Assembly (NCBI GenBank): GCA_039916225.1
Contig: JBDSLU010000006.1
Coordinates: 1 to 12,681 of the forward strand
Reading direction: 5' to 3'
Source: JBDSLU01 sp039916225
GTDB taxonomy: Bacteria; Acidobacteriota; Vicinamibacteria; Vicinamibacterales; Vicinamibacteraceae
DNA length: 12,681 nt
Shown: positions 1 to 7,064 of the stretch, one piece after another
Layout: the number at the start of each line of letters is the position of its first letter
Numbering within the stretch: position 1 is the stretch's first letter
Position numbers and translations under genes: made by a program
The notes under the pieces: generated by a model
What the model was told of the DNA's origin: nothing
What the model saw: only the letters and a program-made list of their open reading frames with translations
The model's database searches: none

Positions 1-1
1 G

Positions 2-358
2 GTCCAGCCGACCTACGCCTATCGCTTCTCCTACGTCGCCTCGTCGCTCCGTCCCAAGGAGAAGGGCGCCCTGCACGCCACCGAGATCCCGTTCGTGTTC
101 TCGACCGTCAAGGCCAAGTACGAGGCCGCCGCCACGCCAGAGGATGTCGCGCTCGCAGCGGCCGCCACCGACTACTGGGCGGCGTTCGCCAAGACCGGCG
201 ATCCCAATGGCGCCGGACGTCCGCAGTGGCCGATTTACACCGCAGCGAAGGACGAGATCATGGACTTCACGACCGCCGGGCCCAAGCCGGGCCCCGATGC
301 GCGCAAGGAGCGGCTGGACTTCGTCGACCGCCTGGCCTCGACGCCGCCGAAGCCGTGA
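2..358 (+). CDS. Carboxylesterase type B, C-terminal fragment
   Basis: This is the last 118 codons of an alpha/beta-hydrolase of the type-B carboxylesterase (para-nitrobenzyl esterase) family; the 5' part lies left of the window, so no start is assigned. The visible part has the family's end-of-protein signature. There is a Tyr-rich strand (YAYRFSY, fragment residues 5-11), then GALHATEIPFVF (22-33), whose His25 sits where the catalytic-triad histidine is expected, then the C-terminal helix and loop DYWAAFAKTGDPNG. Known members hydrolyse carboxylic esters and are often secreted in soil bacteria; substrate and location cannot be judged from this fragment. It ends at TGA 356-358, and a hairpin 17 bases later may terminate its transcript. 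The family call is strong; the substrate is unknown. Confidence 0.85.
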   Translation, partial: VQPTYAYRFSYVASSLRPKEKGALHATEIPFVFSTVKAKYEAAATPEDVALAAAATDYWAAFAKTGDPNGAGRPQWPIYTAAKDEIMDFTTAGPKPGPDARKERLDFVDRLASTPPKP

Positions 359-375
359 TCCGAGCTGAGTAGGGC

Positions 376-397
376 GGCGTGGCACGTCCGCCACGCC
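376..397 (+). terminator. Hairpin after the carboxylesterase, possible intrinsic terminator
   Basis: A perfect 8-bp inverted repeat (GGCGTGGC / GCCACGCC) with a 6-base loop starts 17 bases after the carboxylesterase stop codon. It is followed by AGCTTGTTCT, only a weak, interrupted T-rich run. Position and stem strength fit a terminator separating this gene from the AlkZ-related gene. The poor U-tract leaves termination unproven. Confidence 0.45.
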
Positions 398-478
398 AGC
401 TTGTTCTACGACGAATGGGGCATGGTCGAGCGGGTCCTGCCATCTCGCACTCGACGGCCGCAACCGCGGGATGCGACG

Positions 479-1306
479 ATGCGAGAGATGCCGTCGCGCC
501 AGCCGCTCCCCGAAGACATCGAAGCCCACCGCGACCACCACTGGCGCCGCGATCCGTCGCGGGCGGTGGCGTCGCCGCTCGCGGCGGAGCGGTTCGTCGA
601 CGAAGTCGGCTTCCTGCACTGCCTGACCGATGCCCGGAAGCCCGGGCCGTCGCTGTTCATCGCCGTCTGCGGCCGGCGCGACGCGGTCAAGCCGCGCAAC
701 GTGCAGACCGATCCGGAGACGTCCGATACCTGGCGCCTGAAGGACGAGCTGATGCGCCGCGGCAAGGTTTACTACGCCAAGATGGCGCGCGGGAAGGCGA
801 TGTTCCTGGCGCCGGCGATGGTCCCGCATTTCCACGCCGTGTGGGGCGTGCGACGCGTCGAGGAAGCGCGGCGCCTGAGCGCGCCGGCCCGCGCCATCCT
901 CAAGGTGCTTCGCTCCGAGTGGGAGATGGCGACCGCCGACCTCCGCGCCGACGCCAAGGTCCGCGACCGCGTCGTCTTCGCCCGGGCGATGGACGAATTG
1001 CAGGCGGCGATGCTCATCCTGCCCAGCGAGGTCGCCTACGTCCCCAAGTTCACCTACATCTGGACGCTGGCGGTGTCGCGATTCCCCGATTCGCTGCGGC
1101 GCCGGGTCCCGCGGGAGACCGCCGTCCGCGAGATCGCGCGCTGCTTCCTGGCGCGCGCCGGCATGACCGTGCCCGGCGAGCTGGCGCGGATCAGCGGGCT
1201 GTCGCGCCCCGAAGCCGGCCTCGGCAATCGCGCCCTCGTCGCCGAAGGCGTGGCGACGATGCCGGCCCGCGGCGTCTACCTGCTGTCGCCGTCGACCGGC
1301 CCGTGA
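479..1306 (+). CDS. AlkZ-related / winged-helix DNA-binding protein
   Basis: A 275-residue protein resembling the 'AlkZ-related' group, distant relatives of the YcaQ/AlkZ interstrand-crosslink DNA glycosylases built from winged-helix domains. The recognised pattern is FVDEVGFLHCL (39-49), a W-R-LKDELMRRGKVYYAKM block (about 85-102), a linker, a helix-rich part with RAMDELQAAMLILP (169-182) and a final winged-helix-like part with ARCFLARAGMT (220-230). No QxQ motif of true AlkZ is visible, so glycosylase activity should not be assumed. The start is uncertain: in-frame candidates are TTG 401, ATG 422, ATG 479 and ATG 488, none with a strong ribosome site. I chose 479 because the residues before it are Arg/Pro-rich and look non-conserved. 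No signal peptide is seen, so it is probably cytoplasmic. The family call is from memory of sequence patterns. Confidence 0.7.
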   Translation: MREMPSRQPLPEDIEAHRDHHWRRDPSRAVASPLAAERFVDEVGFLHCLTDARKPGPSLFIAVCGRRDAVKPRNVQTDPETSDTWRLKDELMRRGKVYYAKMARGKAMFLAPAMVPHFHAVWGVRRVEEARRLSAPARAILKVLRSEWEMATADLRADAKVRDRVVFARAMDELQAAMLILPSEVAYVPKFTYIWTLAVSRFPDSLRRRVPRETAVREIARCFLARAGMTVPGELARISGLSRPEAGLGNRALVAEGVATMPARGVYLLSPSTGP

Positions 1307-1317
1307 CCGGTCGCCCG

Positions 1318-1337
1318 CGCCGCCGTTGCCGGCGGCG
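1318..1337 (+). repeat. GC hairpin between the AlkZ-related gene and GH3
   Basis: An 8-bp perfect stem (CGCCGCCG / CGGCGGCG) encloses a TTGC loop, 12 bases after the AlkZ-related stop codon. There is no following T-run, so this is at best a weak or Rho-assisted terminator or a 3'-end stabiliser. In such GC-rich DNA an 8-bp GC stem can arise by chance. Confidence 0.3.
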
Positions 1338-1390
1338 GCGATGCCAGGTCCTGCGCCGCGTCGGGGCGGATGTCACGCCGACGATGCGCA

Positions 1391-1396
1391 CATAAT
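1391..1396 (+). promoter_or_regulatory. -10-like box CATAAT for GH3
   Basis: CATAAT matches five of six bases of the TATAAT -10 consensus and stands out in very GC-rich DNA. Six bases separate it from ATG 1403. A transcript starting seven bases after the box would begin at the A of that ATG, giving a leaderless mRNA. No convincing -35 element or Shine-Dalgarno is seen. The same arrangement recurs at other genes in the window. Confidence 0.55.
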
Positions 1397-1402
1397 TCGG
1401 CC

Positions 1403-3643
1403 ATGCCTTTCGAACGCGCGGCGATCGTCTTCCTCGTCGGGCTGATCGCGGCTCCGCTGGTGGGCGTGCCCGGCACGCCGCGTGTCGGCGCCCAGGCCCA
1501 GGCCCCGGCCCAGACCCAGCCGGGCATGGGCGTCCGCAGCCGCGCCGTCCTCCCGGTGGACGGCCTGCGGTTCAAGGACGCCAACGGCAGCGGCGCGCTC
1601 GAGCCGTACGAAGACTGGCGCCGGCCGGTCGAGGCGCGCGTCCGCGATCTGGTGGGCCGGATGACCCTCGAGGAGAAGGCCGGGCTGATGCTGATCGACA
1701 CGCTGAACGCCGGCTGCGGCGGCGCGCTGACGCCGACGGCGACCGCCTTCGTCGAGACGCAGAAGATGACGCGGTTCATCCTGCGCAACGTCGTCAAGGC
1801 GGACGGCGATCCCTGCGACGCCGGCGGGCCGGCGGCGTTTCGCGGCGTCGCGGTCTCGCCGCGGCAGATGGCCGAGTTCACCAACGCCGTCCAGGCGCTC
1901 GCCGAGGGCCAGCGGCTCGGTATCCCCGTCGTCTTCAAGGACAACGCCCGCAACCACTACGAGACCGATCCGCGCTTCGGCATCTCGGCCGGCGCCGGGG
2001 CGTTCACCGAGTTCCCCAAGGAGGCCGGCATCGCCGCCGCCGTGCTCGGCACCGGGTCGATCGCGCCGGTCACCGCCCTGACCGAGGTGATGGGGGCCGA
2101 GTGGCGCGCCATCGGCCTGCGCGGCATGTACGGCTACACCGCCGATCTCGCCACCGAGCCGCGCTGGTATCGCGTCCACGAGACCTTCACCGAGGACGCC
2201 GACCTCGATGCGCGCATCATCCGCGCTCTCGTCACCGGCCTGCAGGGTGGGCCAGTGAGCCCGTCGACGTCGGTGGCGCTGACCATCAAGCACTTTCCGG
2301 GCGGCGGGCCACAGGAGATGGGCCTCGACCCGCACTACTCGTTCGGTAAGCGCCAGGTCTACCCGGGCGGCCGCTTCGCCGATCACCTGAAGCCGTTCAT
2401 CGCCGCGATCGACGCCGGCGTGTCGTCGGTGATGCCCTACTACGGCGTCCCGGTACAGGTGACGCACCACGGCGTCCGCTTCGAAGAAACGGGCTTCGCG
2501 TTCTCGCCGCGCATCGTCAACGATCTGCTCCGCACCCGGCTGCACTTCACCGGCTACGTCAACTCCGATACCGGCATCGTGACGGATCGGGCCTGGGGCC
2601 TCGAGCAGCGCACCGTGCCCGAGCGCGTCGCCGCTGCCATCAACGGCGGCACCGACGTGCTGTCGGGCTTCAGCACCAGCGCCACCATCACCGATCTGGT
2701 CAAGGCCGGCCTGGTGGCGCCGGCCCGCGTCGACGAGGCCGTATCGCGGCTGCTCGCCGAGCAGTTCCGGCTCGGCCTGTTCGAGGACCCGTACGTCGAC
2801 GCGACGAAGGCGCCGGAGGTGATCGGCAGCGCCGCGCATCGGGCGCGCGGGCTCGAGGTGCAGCGCCAGTCGATCGTGCTGCTGCAGAACCAGACCGATC
2901 GCGGCCGCGCCGCCCTGCCACTCGCCGCCGGCGCCAAGGTCTACACGATCGGCATGGGCAAGGCCGACGTCGATCGCTACGGCTTCGTCGTCACCGACGG
3001 GAACAGCGCCGGGGGCCAGGCCCGGCCGTCCGCCGCCGGGCACGACGCGGCGATCATCCGCGTCCAGGTCCGCAACGCCAACACCAACGCCTATCGATCG
3101 ATGGATCCGACATCCGGCGCCGATCCGGCCCGCCTGAATCCGCGCACCCGTCTGCCGTGGGGCGCCGAGGATCCGTGCGTGCTGTTTCCCGCCGTGAACA
3201 CCGTCTGCTCCGACGACGGTCGCCTGGGCGGCGGCCGGGCCATGGGGCTGTTCTTCGGCGGCGCGCTGCCGTGGGAAGCGAACAACCTCTCGTTCACGAC
3301 GATGGCTGCCTCGCAGTCGTGGCAGATCACACCGTCGCTGGCCGACATCCAGGCGGTCATGCGCGAAGTCGGGCCGCGCCGCACCGTGCTGGCCATCTAC
3401 TTCAGGAATCCCTACGTCCTCGACGACGCCAGCGGCCTGAAGGACGCCGGCGCCATCGTCGCCAGCTTCGGCGTCAGCGACGTGGCCCTGCTCGACGTGC
3501 TGAGCGGCCGCTTCAAGCCGACCGGCAAGCTGCCGTTCGCGCTGGCCAGGACGCTCCAGGCGATCGTCGACAACCAGCCGGACGTGCCGGGCTATCCGGC
3601 CATGGACACGCTCTACCCGTTCGGCTTCGGCGCCAGCTACTGA
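1403..3643 (+). CDS. Secreted glycoside hydrolase family 3 (beta-glucosidase type)
   Basis: A 746-residue retaining glycosidase of family GH3, which removes sugars (typically beta-D-glucose) from the non-reducing ends of oligosaccharides. Residues 1 to about 32-34 form a signal peptide (hydrophobic core about 6-22, then AQAQA), so it acts outside the cytoplasm. The N-terminal TIM-barrel shows MTLEEK (from Met87), the KHFPGGG motif (Lys296-His297) and GYVNSDTG, whose Asp389 is at the nucleophile position. The C-terminal alpha/beta domain starts near QRQSIVLLQN and ends in YPFGFGASY, a usual GH3 ending; no fibronectin-III domain follows. Residues 59-70 (D-A-N-G-S-G-A-L-E-P-Y-E) form a canonical 12-residue EF-hand loop. 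ATG 1403 is preferred over the upstream in-frame ATG at 1370 because it gives a clean signal peptide and follows the -10-like box directly. The stop overlaps the convergent downstream gene by seven bases. Exact substrate is unknown. Confidence 0.93.
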   Translation: MPFERAAIVFLVGLIAAPLVGVPGTPRVGAQAQAPAQTQPGMGVRSRAVLPVDGLRFKDANGSGALEPYEDWRRPVEARVRDLVGRMTLEEKAGLMLIDTLNAGCGGALTPTATAFVETQKMTRFILRNVVKADGDPCDAGGPAAFRGVAVSPRQMAEFTNAVQALAEGQRLGIPVVFKDNARNHYETDPRFGISAGAGAFTEFPKEAGIAAAVLGTGSIAPVTALTEVMGAEWRAIGLRGMYGYTADLATEPRWYRVHETFTEDADLDARIIRALVTGLQGGPVSPSTSVALTIKHFPGGGPQEMGLDPHYSFGKRQVYPGGRFADHLKPFIAAIDAGVSSVMPYYGVPVQVTHHGVRFEETGFAFSPRIVNDLLRTRLHFTGYVNSDTGIVTDRAWGLEQRTVPERVAAAINGGTDVLSGFSTSATITDLVKAGLVAPARVDEAVSRLLAEQFRLGLFEDPYVDATKAPEVIGSAAHRARGLEVQRQSIVLLQNQTDRGRAALPLAAGAKVYTIGMGKADVDRYGFVVTDGNSAGGQARPSAAGHDAAIIRVQVRNANTNAYRSMDPTSGADPARLNPRTRLPWGAEDPCVLFPAVNTVCSDDGRLGGGRAMGLFFGGALPWEANNLSFTTMAASQSWQITPSLADIQAVMREVGPRRTVLAIYFRNPYVLDDASGLKDAGAIVASFGVSDVALLDVLSGRFKPTGKLPFALARTLQAIVDNQPDVPGYPAMDTLYPFGFGASY

Positions 3644-4248
3644 GCCGCGGCCCGACGCACTTCCTTGGCGGCTTGCCGGCCCGCTTCCGTGGCGCGCCGC
3701 GTCTCGTAGGCGCCGTCGGCCAGCGTCGTGCCGGATCCGCGACGCAGGGCGTCCAGTGCGAGGTGGACGCCGTCGATGCGTTCGAGCACGTGCTCCAGTT
3801 CGTGCGCGATGACCTCGACGCTCTCGCGACCAGCGCGCACCCGCACCCGCGCCGCCACCCGCCCATCGTCCAGCAGGCCGATACGCGATTCGGCGTCCCA
3901 CACCGTCTCGCCAGCGGACGCGCCCTGCAGCAGCACCACGGCTCGGGCGCCGGCCAGCCGGCGGCATTGCAGGCGAAAGGTGGTCGAGCGCGACCACAAC
4001 TCGTCGAGGAGCGGCCGCAGATGCGCGTGGGCCAGCACGCGGCACGGCAGCGCCGGCGGGACACCGATCGCCGGCCATGTCGCGCCGAGGCGCGTGAACG
4101 ACGGGTCGACCGCCTCGGTGTAATTCTGGACGAGCCGTCGGCCGGCAATCGGCAGCGGGTCGCTGCCTTGCGCGAGAGCCGAAGAGCCGAAGGTGCTGGA
4201 GACAGTGGCGCAAAGCAGCCACGCTGCGACCGTCGATCGAACCGACAT
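3637..4248 (-). CDS. Secreted HExxH protein, putative zinc peptidase of unknown family
   Basis: A 203-residue protein I cannot place in a named family. It has a signal peptide (MSVRSTVAAWLLC, ending near ALA-QGS at about residue 27), so it is probably exported. At residues 147-154 lies VIAHELEHV, an HExxH zinc-binding motif (His149, Glu150, His153). About 30 residues later comes AYETRRATEAGR, whose Glu182 or Glu188 could be a third ligand as in gluzincin-type enzymes. Before it are a CRVLAHAHL segment and two more cysteines (about residues 69-95). ATG 4248 is favoured because a GAGG Shine-Dalgarno lies five bases upstream and the signal peptide starts there; the frame stays open to 4515 but the extra part looks non-coding. 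It is convergent with GH3 and divergent from the methyltransferase. Peptidase activity is inferred from the motif only. Confidence 0.72.
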   Translation of the reverse strand: MSVRSTVAAWLLCATVSSTFGSSALAQGSDPLPIAGRRLVQNYTEAVDPSFTRLGATWPAIGVPPALPCRVLAHAHLRPLLDELWSRSTTFRLQCRRLAGARAVVLLQGASAGETVWDAESRIGLLDDGRVAARVRVRAGRESVEVIAHELEHVLERIDGVHLALDALRRGSGTTLADGAYETRRATEAGRQAAKEVRRAAAQ

Positions 4249-4253
4249 GCGGA

Positions 4254-4257
4254 CCTC
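4254..4257 (-). promoter_or_regulatory. Shine-Dalgarno of the HExxH gene
   Basis: GAGG on the minus strand lies five bases before ATG 4248 and decides the start. It contrasts with neighbouring genes that lack such a site. Confidence 0.5.
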
Positions 4258-4400
4258 GGACGCTCGCTGTGGGGCGGGGAGGCGGCGCCACCACGTGCGC
4301 GGGTCTGCTTTGGTAACGCCAGCCGCAGCGCGCTTGTACGCGCCAGCGCACAAGAGGCCGACCCGACCGCGAGGACGAGCGGGGGCCGCCGTCGGGGTGG

Positions 4401-4406
4401 TACCAT
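4401..4406 (+). promoter_or_regulatory. -10-like box TACCAT for the methyltransferase
   Basis: TACCAT fits the TAnnnT core of a -10 element and lies ten bases before GTG 4417. No Shine-Dalgarno is seen. The same hexamer stands eight bases before the RNase HI start on the other strand. Predicted transcription would begin about three bases before GTG. Confidence 0.45.
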
Positions 4407-4416
4407 CCGGCCCACT

Positions 4417-5112
4417 GTGCAGACACCTGGCTGGATGCGATCGTCGTCCGCAATGGCGAGCGTGCTCGCGTTGGCGCTCGTCGTCGCGACGGCTGCCGCG
4501 CAGTCGGCGCGGCATCCGGTCAGTGGCCGCGTGCTGGCGCCGACGATGGGCGTGGAAGGCGCCGACTGGCTCGATCGGCCGGAGCGCGAACGCGAGGAGG
4601 CGCCGTCCAAGGCGATCGCCGCCCTCGGTCTGAAGAAGGGCGACGTCGTCGCCGACATCGGCGCGGGATCCGGCTACTACACCGTCAGGCTCGCCGAGGC
4701 TGTCGGTCCGACCGGCCGCGTCGTCGCGACCGATCTGCAGCCGGGCATGCTGGCGATCATCAAGGCCAGGCTGGCACGCGAGAAGGTGACCAACGTCGAG
4801 CTCGTCCAGGGGCGCGCCGACGATCCCGTGCTGCCGGCGAAGACCTTCGATCTACTGCTGATGGTCGACGTCTATCACGAGCTGGCGGCGCCGCAGGTCT
4901 TCGTCCGCAAGCTCAAGGAAGCGCTCAAGCGAGACGGGCGACTGGTGCTCATCGAGTTCCGGCGCGAGGATCCGCGCGTGCCGATCCGCGAGGAGCACAA
5001 GATGAGCGTCAGTCAGGTCCGCGAGGAGCTCGGCGCCGACGGCTTCCGCGTCGACCGCGTCATCGACGTGCTGCCCTGGCAGCACATCATCGTGCTGCGG
5101 GCCGGCGAGTGA
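4417..5112 (+). CDS. Class I SAM-dependent methyltransferase with signal peptide
   Basis: About 231 residues from GTG 4417. The Rossmann-fold methyltransferase core is clear: motif I VVADIGAGSGYYT (Asp80 to Gly86), the acidic residue ending strand beta-2 in VVATDLQPGM (Asp106), FDLLLMVDVYHEL (144-156) as motif IV, and GRLVLIEF (174-181) after beta-5. It would transfer a methyl group from S-adenosylmethionine; the acceptor is unknown. Oddly, the protein begins with a signal-peptide-like stretch (MRSSSAMASVLALALVVATAAA then QSA, about residues 7-31), predicting export although SAM is made in the cytoplasm. Alternative starts are ATG 4435, which gives a tidier signal peptide, and ATG 4453. GTG 4417 is chosen because a -10-like box sits just upstream. 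The next gene begins ten bases after the stop, so the two are probably co-transcribed. Confidence 0.85.
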   Translation: MQTPGWMRSSSAMASVLALALVVATAAAQSARHPVSGRVLAPTMGVEGADWLDRPEREREEAPSKAIAALGLKKGDVVADIGAGSGYYTVRLAEAVGPTGRVVATDLQPGMLAIIKARLAREKVTNVELVQGRADDPVLPAKTFDLLLMVDVYHELAAPQVFVRKLKEALKRDGRLVLIEFRREDPRVPIREEHKMSVSQVREELGADGFRVDRVIDVLPWQHIIVLRAGE

Positions 5113-5122
5113 CCGCCCAGTC

Positions 5123-5467
5123 ATGACCGATACCGTCTTCAAGCTGATCGATCGCCCGTCGTGGCGCGCGGCCGAGGAGGCCGGGGCCTTCGGAGGCTCG
5201 ACGGTCGACGCGCGCGACGGCTTCATCCACTTCTCGACCGCCGCCCAGCTGCGCGAGACTGCGGCGCGCCACTTCGCCGGCCAGGCCGATTTGCTGCTGG
5301 TCGCGGTCGATGCCGCGGCGCTGGGCGACGCCCTGCGCTGGGAACGATCGCGCGGCGGCGAGCTCTTCCCGCACCTCTACGGCCCGCTGCCGCTCTCGTT
5401 CGTGCGCCGCGTGTCGGAGATCGGGCTCGACGACGCCGGCCGTCACCTGCTGCCCGCCCTCGACTGA
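5123..5467 (+). CDS. DUF952 domain-containing protein
   Basis: A 114-residue cytoplasmic protein that is essentially one DUF952 domain. The family's conserved features are visible in order: W-AAEEAGAFGGSTVDARDGFIHFST (about 14-39), a TAARHF-GQADLLLVAVD strand (about 46-63), LRWERSRGGELFPHLYGPLP (about 71-90). DUF952 has no established biochemical function to my knowledge. It starts ten bases after the methyltransferase stop, has no Shine-Dalgarno and no promoter of its own that I can see, so it is likely expressed from the methyltransferase transcript. It is convergent with the dihydrouridine synthase gene, with a 35-base gap lacking a good terminator. Confidence 0.88.
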   Translation: MTDTVFKLIDRPSWRAAEEAGAFGGSTVDARDGFIHFSTAAQLRETAARHFAGQADLLLVAVDAAALGDALRWERSRGGELFPHLYGPLPLSFVRRVSEIGLDDAGRHLLPALD

Positions 5468-5502
5468 CGCCGCCGCGGCAGGGCAGGGCGTCGAGGCGCA
5501 GG

Positions 5503-6555
5503 TCAGTGCTGCGACTCGGCGACCAGCTGGCGCGTCTCGTCGCGCGGTGCCGCGGCGATCGGCACGAGCGCCATCGGCTCGTCGTGGTCGAGGAAGGCGG
5601 CGCAGATGCGATGGAACTCGGCGGCGGTATGGGCCCGGCGAATCTCGTGCAGGAACGGCGCCGGCACGCCCTCGCCGAGGAAGTTGAGGAACTTCTTCAT
5701 CCGATCGCACTGGACGCGTTCGGGCTTGTCGAACGAGGCCTGCGACTCCCACAAGGCGCGGATGTAGGTCCACACGTCGCGCCCGGTCGGCAGGGTGATG
5801 GCCTCGCCGCGCAGCTCCTGCCGGATCTGGCCGAACAGCCACGGACTGCGGATTGCGCCGCGCCCGATCATCAAGCCGCGGCTCCCGGTGCGGGCCAGCA
5901 GCTCGCGGGCCTGCGCCGGCGAGTGCACGTCACCGTTGGCGATCACCGGGCACGGCATGGCCTCGGCGGCGCGTCGGATCAGGTCGTAGTGCACCGGCGG
6001 CCGGTACATCTGCGCCACCGTGCGCCCGTGCACCGTCAGGGCATCGAGGTCGTGGCGGGCGAAGATCGCCAGCAGCGCCTCGAATTCCTCGATCGAGGCG
6101 AAGCCGACGCGGGTCTTGACGGTGAAGGCGACCGAGACGGCGTCGCGCAGGGCGCCGAGGATGGCGTCGATGCGCGGCAGCTCGCGCAGCAGCCCGCCGC
6201 CGGCGCACTTGCGGTAGACGATCGGGGCCGGGCAGCCCAGGTTCAGGTCGACGGCGACGATCGGCAGCGTCTGCAGGAACCTGGCCGTGCGAACCAGCGC
6301 CGGCACGTCGTTGCCGATCATCTGGGCCACGACCGGGCGGCCGGTGGTGTTGTCGCGGATCGAATCGACGATCCACTTCTCCGGCGTCGAGTCGGCGTGG
6401 ACGCGGAAGTACTCGGTCCAGTAGACGTCGGCGCCGCCATAGCGGTGGACGAGGGTCCAGAACGCCCCGTCGGTCACTTCCTGCATCGGCGCCAGCGTCA
6501 GCAGCGGGGGACCGGCCTTCAGCTGGGCGCGGAACGCGTCGTGCGGCGGCATCAT
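5503..6555 (-). CDS. tRNA-dihydrouridine synthase
   Basis: A 350-residue flavoenzyme of the Dus family, which reduces specific uridines to dihydrouridine in tRNA using FMN and NADPH. The TIM-barrel motifs are present: LLTLAPMQEVTDGAFW (18-33), VAQMIGND (76-83), the signature VDLNLGCPAPIVYRKCAGG (102-120) with Cys108 as the expected catalytic acid, TVKTRVGF (145-152) with the substrate/FMN-contact Lys147, ALTVHGRTVAQMY (172-184) with His176, and PVIANGD-(202-209) and MIGRGA (229-234) FMN-phosphate loops. The C-terminal helical domain (about 265-350) is typical. Length fits the family. Which subfamily (A, B or C) and which tRNA position cannot be told. Two adjacent ATGs, 6555 and 6552, are possible starts. 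It is divergent from the Smr gene across a 56-base region with back-to-back promoter-like boxes. Confidence 0.93.
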   Translation of the reverse strand: MMPPHDAFRAQLKAGPPLLTLAPMQEVTDGAFWTLVHRYGGADVYWTEYFRVHADSTPEKWIVDSIRDNTTGRPVVAQMIGNDVPALVRTARFLQTLPIVAVDLNLGCPAPIVYRKCAGGGLLRELPRIDAILGALRDAVSVAFTVKTRVGFASIEEFEALLAIFARHDLDALTVHGRTVAQMYRPPVHYDLIRRAAEAMPCPVIANGDVHSPAQARELLARTGSRGLMIGRGAIRSPWLFGQIRQELRGEAITLPTGRDVWTYIRALWESQASFDKPERVQCDRMKKFLNFLGEGVPAPFLHEIRRAHTAAEFHRICAAFLDHDEPMALVPIAAAPRDETRQLVAESQH

Positions 6556-6569
6556 CGGGGCACCGGCGT

Positions 6570-6575
6570 ACAGTA
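6570..6575 (-). promoter_or_regulatory. -10-like box of dus, in the divergent dus/smr promoter region
   Basis: TACTGT on the minus strand (TAnnnT pattern) lies 14 bases before the dus ATG. On the plus strand the overlapping TACAGT (6569-6574) and TATCGT (6574-6579) could serve the Smr gene 32-37 bases further right. The 56-base gap between the two starts must hold both promoters, so these overlapping boxes may compete. No -35 elements are evident. Confidence 0.3.
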
Positions 6576-6611
6576 TCGTGGCCAGCGAGCAGTGGCGAAG
6601 GCGCGGATCCG

Positions 6612-7064
6612 ATGACGACCCTGGTCCCTGGCGATACGGTGCGGACGCCGCTCGGCAAAGGCGTCGTGCAGGAGGTGCGTCAGCACCGGCGCCTGCTCGT
6701 CCTGATCGGCAACCGCAGCGTCGTCGTCGATGCCGGTGACGCCATCCGCGACGGTTCGCACGGGAAAGCCGCCCGACGTTCCGAGAAGGCTGGCGACGCC
6801 GCTCCGCACGACGACGACCGGAGCCCCCGCCGGCCCGCGGCCGATGTCGACCTGCACGGCCTGATCGTCGCCGATGCGCTCGAGCGCGTCGTCTCGGCCG
6901 TCGACGCCGCGATCCGCGCCGGTCACGGACGCCTGCGCGTGATCCACGGCCGCAGCGGCGGCCGTCTGCGCGGCGCGCTGCACCGTCAGCTCCGCGAGCT
7001 GCCCTCGATCCGCGCCTTTCGCCTCGCCCCCGGCAACGACGGCGTGACGATCATCGAGCTGTGA
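6612..7064 (+). CDS. Smr (MutS2-type) domain protein
   Basis: A 150-residue protein with two parts. Residues about 4-47 (PGDTVRTPLGKGVVQEVRQH...) look like the small beta-barrel found next to the Smr domain in MutS2 proteins. After a charged, probably disordered linker (48-77) comes an Smr domain: VDLHGL (79-84) and LRVIHGRSGGRLRGALH (108-124), followed by a final strand GVTIIEL. Smr domains of MutS2 and stand-alone Smr proteins are nucleases or nucleic-acid-binding modules, linked to ribosome rescue or recombination control. No MutS ATPase is present, so this is a stand-alone form. A weak GAAGG lies ten bases before ATG 6612. The role here is inferred from family only. Confidence 0.85.
   Translation: MTTLVPGDTVRTPLGKGVVQEVRQHRRLLVLIGNRSVVVDAGDAIRDGSHGKAARRSEKAGDAAPHDDDRSPRRPAADVDLHGLIVADALERVVSAVDAAIRAGHGRLRVIHGRSGGRLRGALHRQLRELPSIRAFRLAPGNDGVTIIEL

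Noticed and set aside
1373..4453. A 1026-codon open frame on the minus strand across GH3 and beyond
   Set aside because: It lies antisense to a clear GH3 gene, its translation is rich in Arg, Gly, Ala and His with no domain, and it also crosses the HExxH gene in another frame. It is a by-product of GC-rich third codon positions.
5161..6615. A 484-codon plus-strand frame
   Set aside because: It overlaps DUF952 in another frame and is antisense to the dihydrouridine synthase, and has no recognisable domain.
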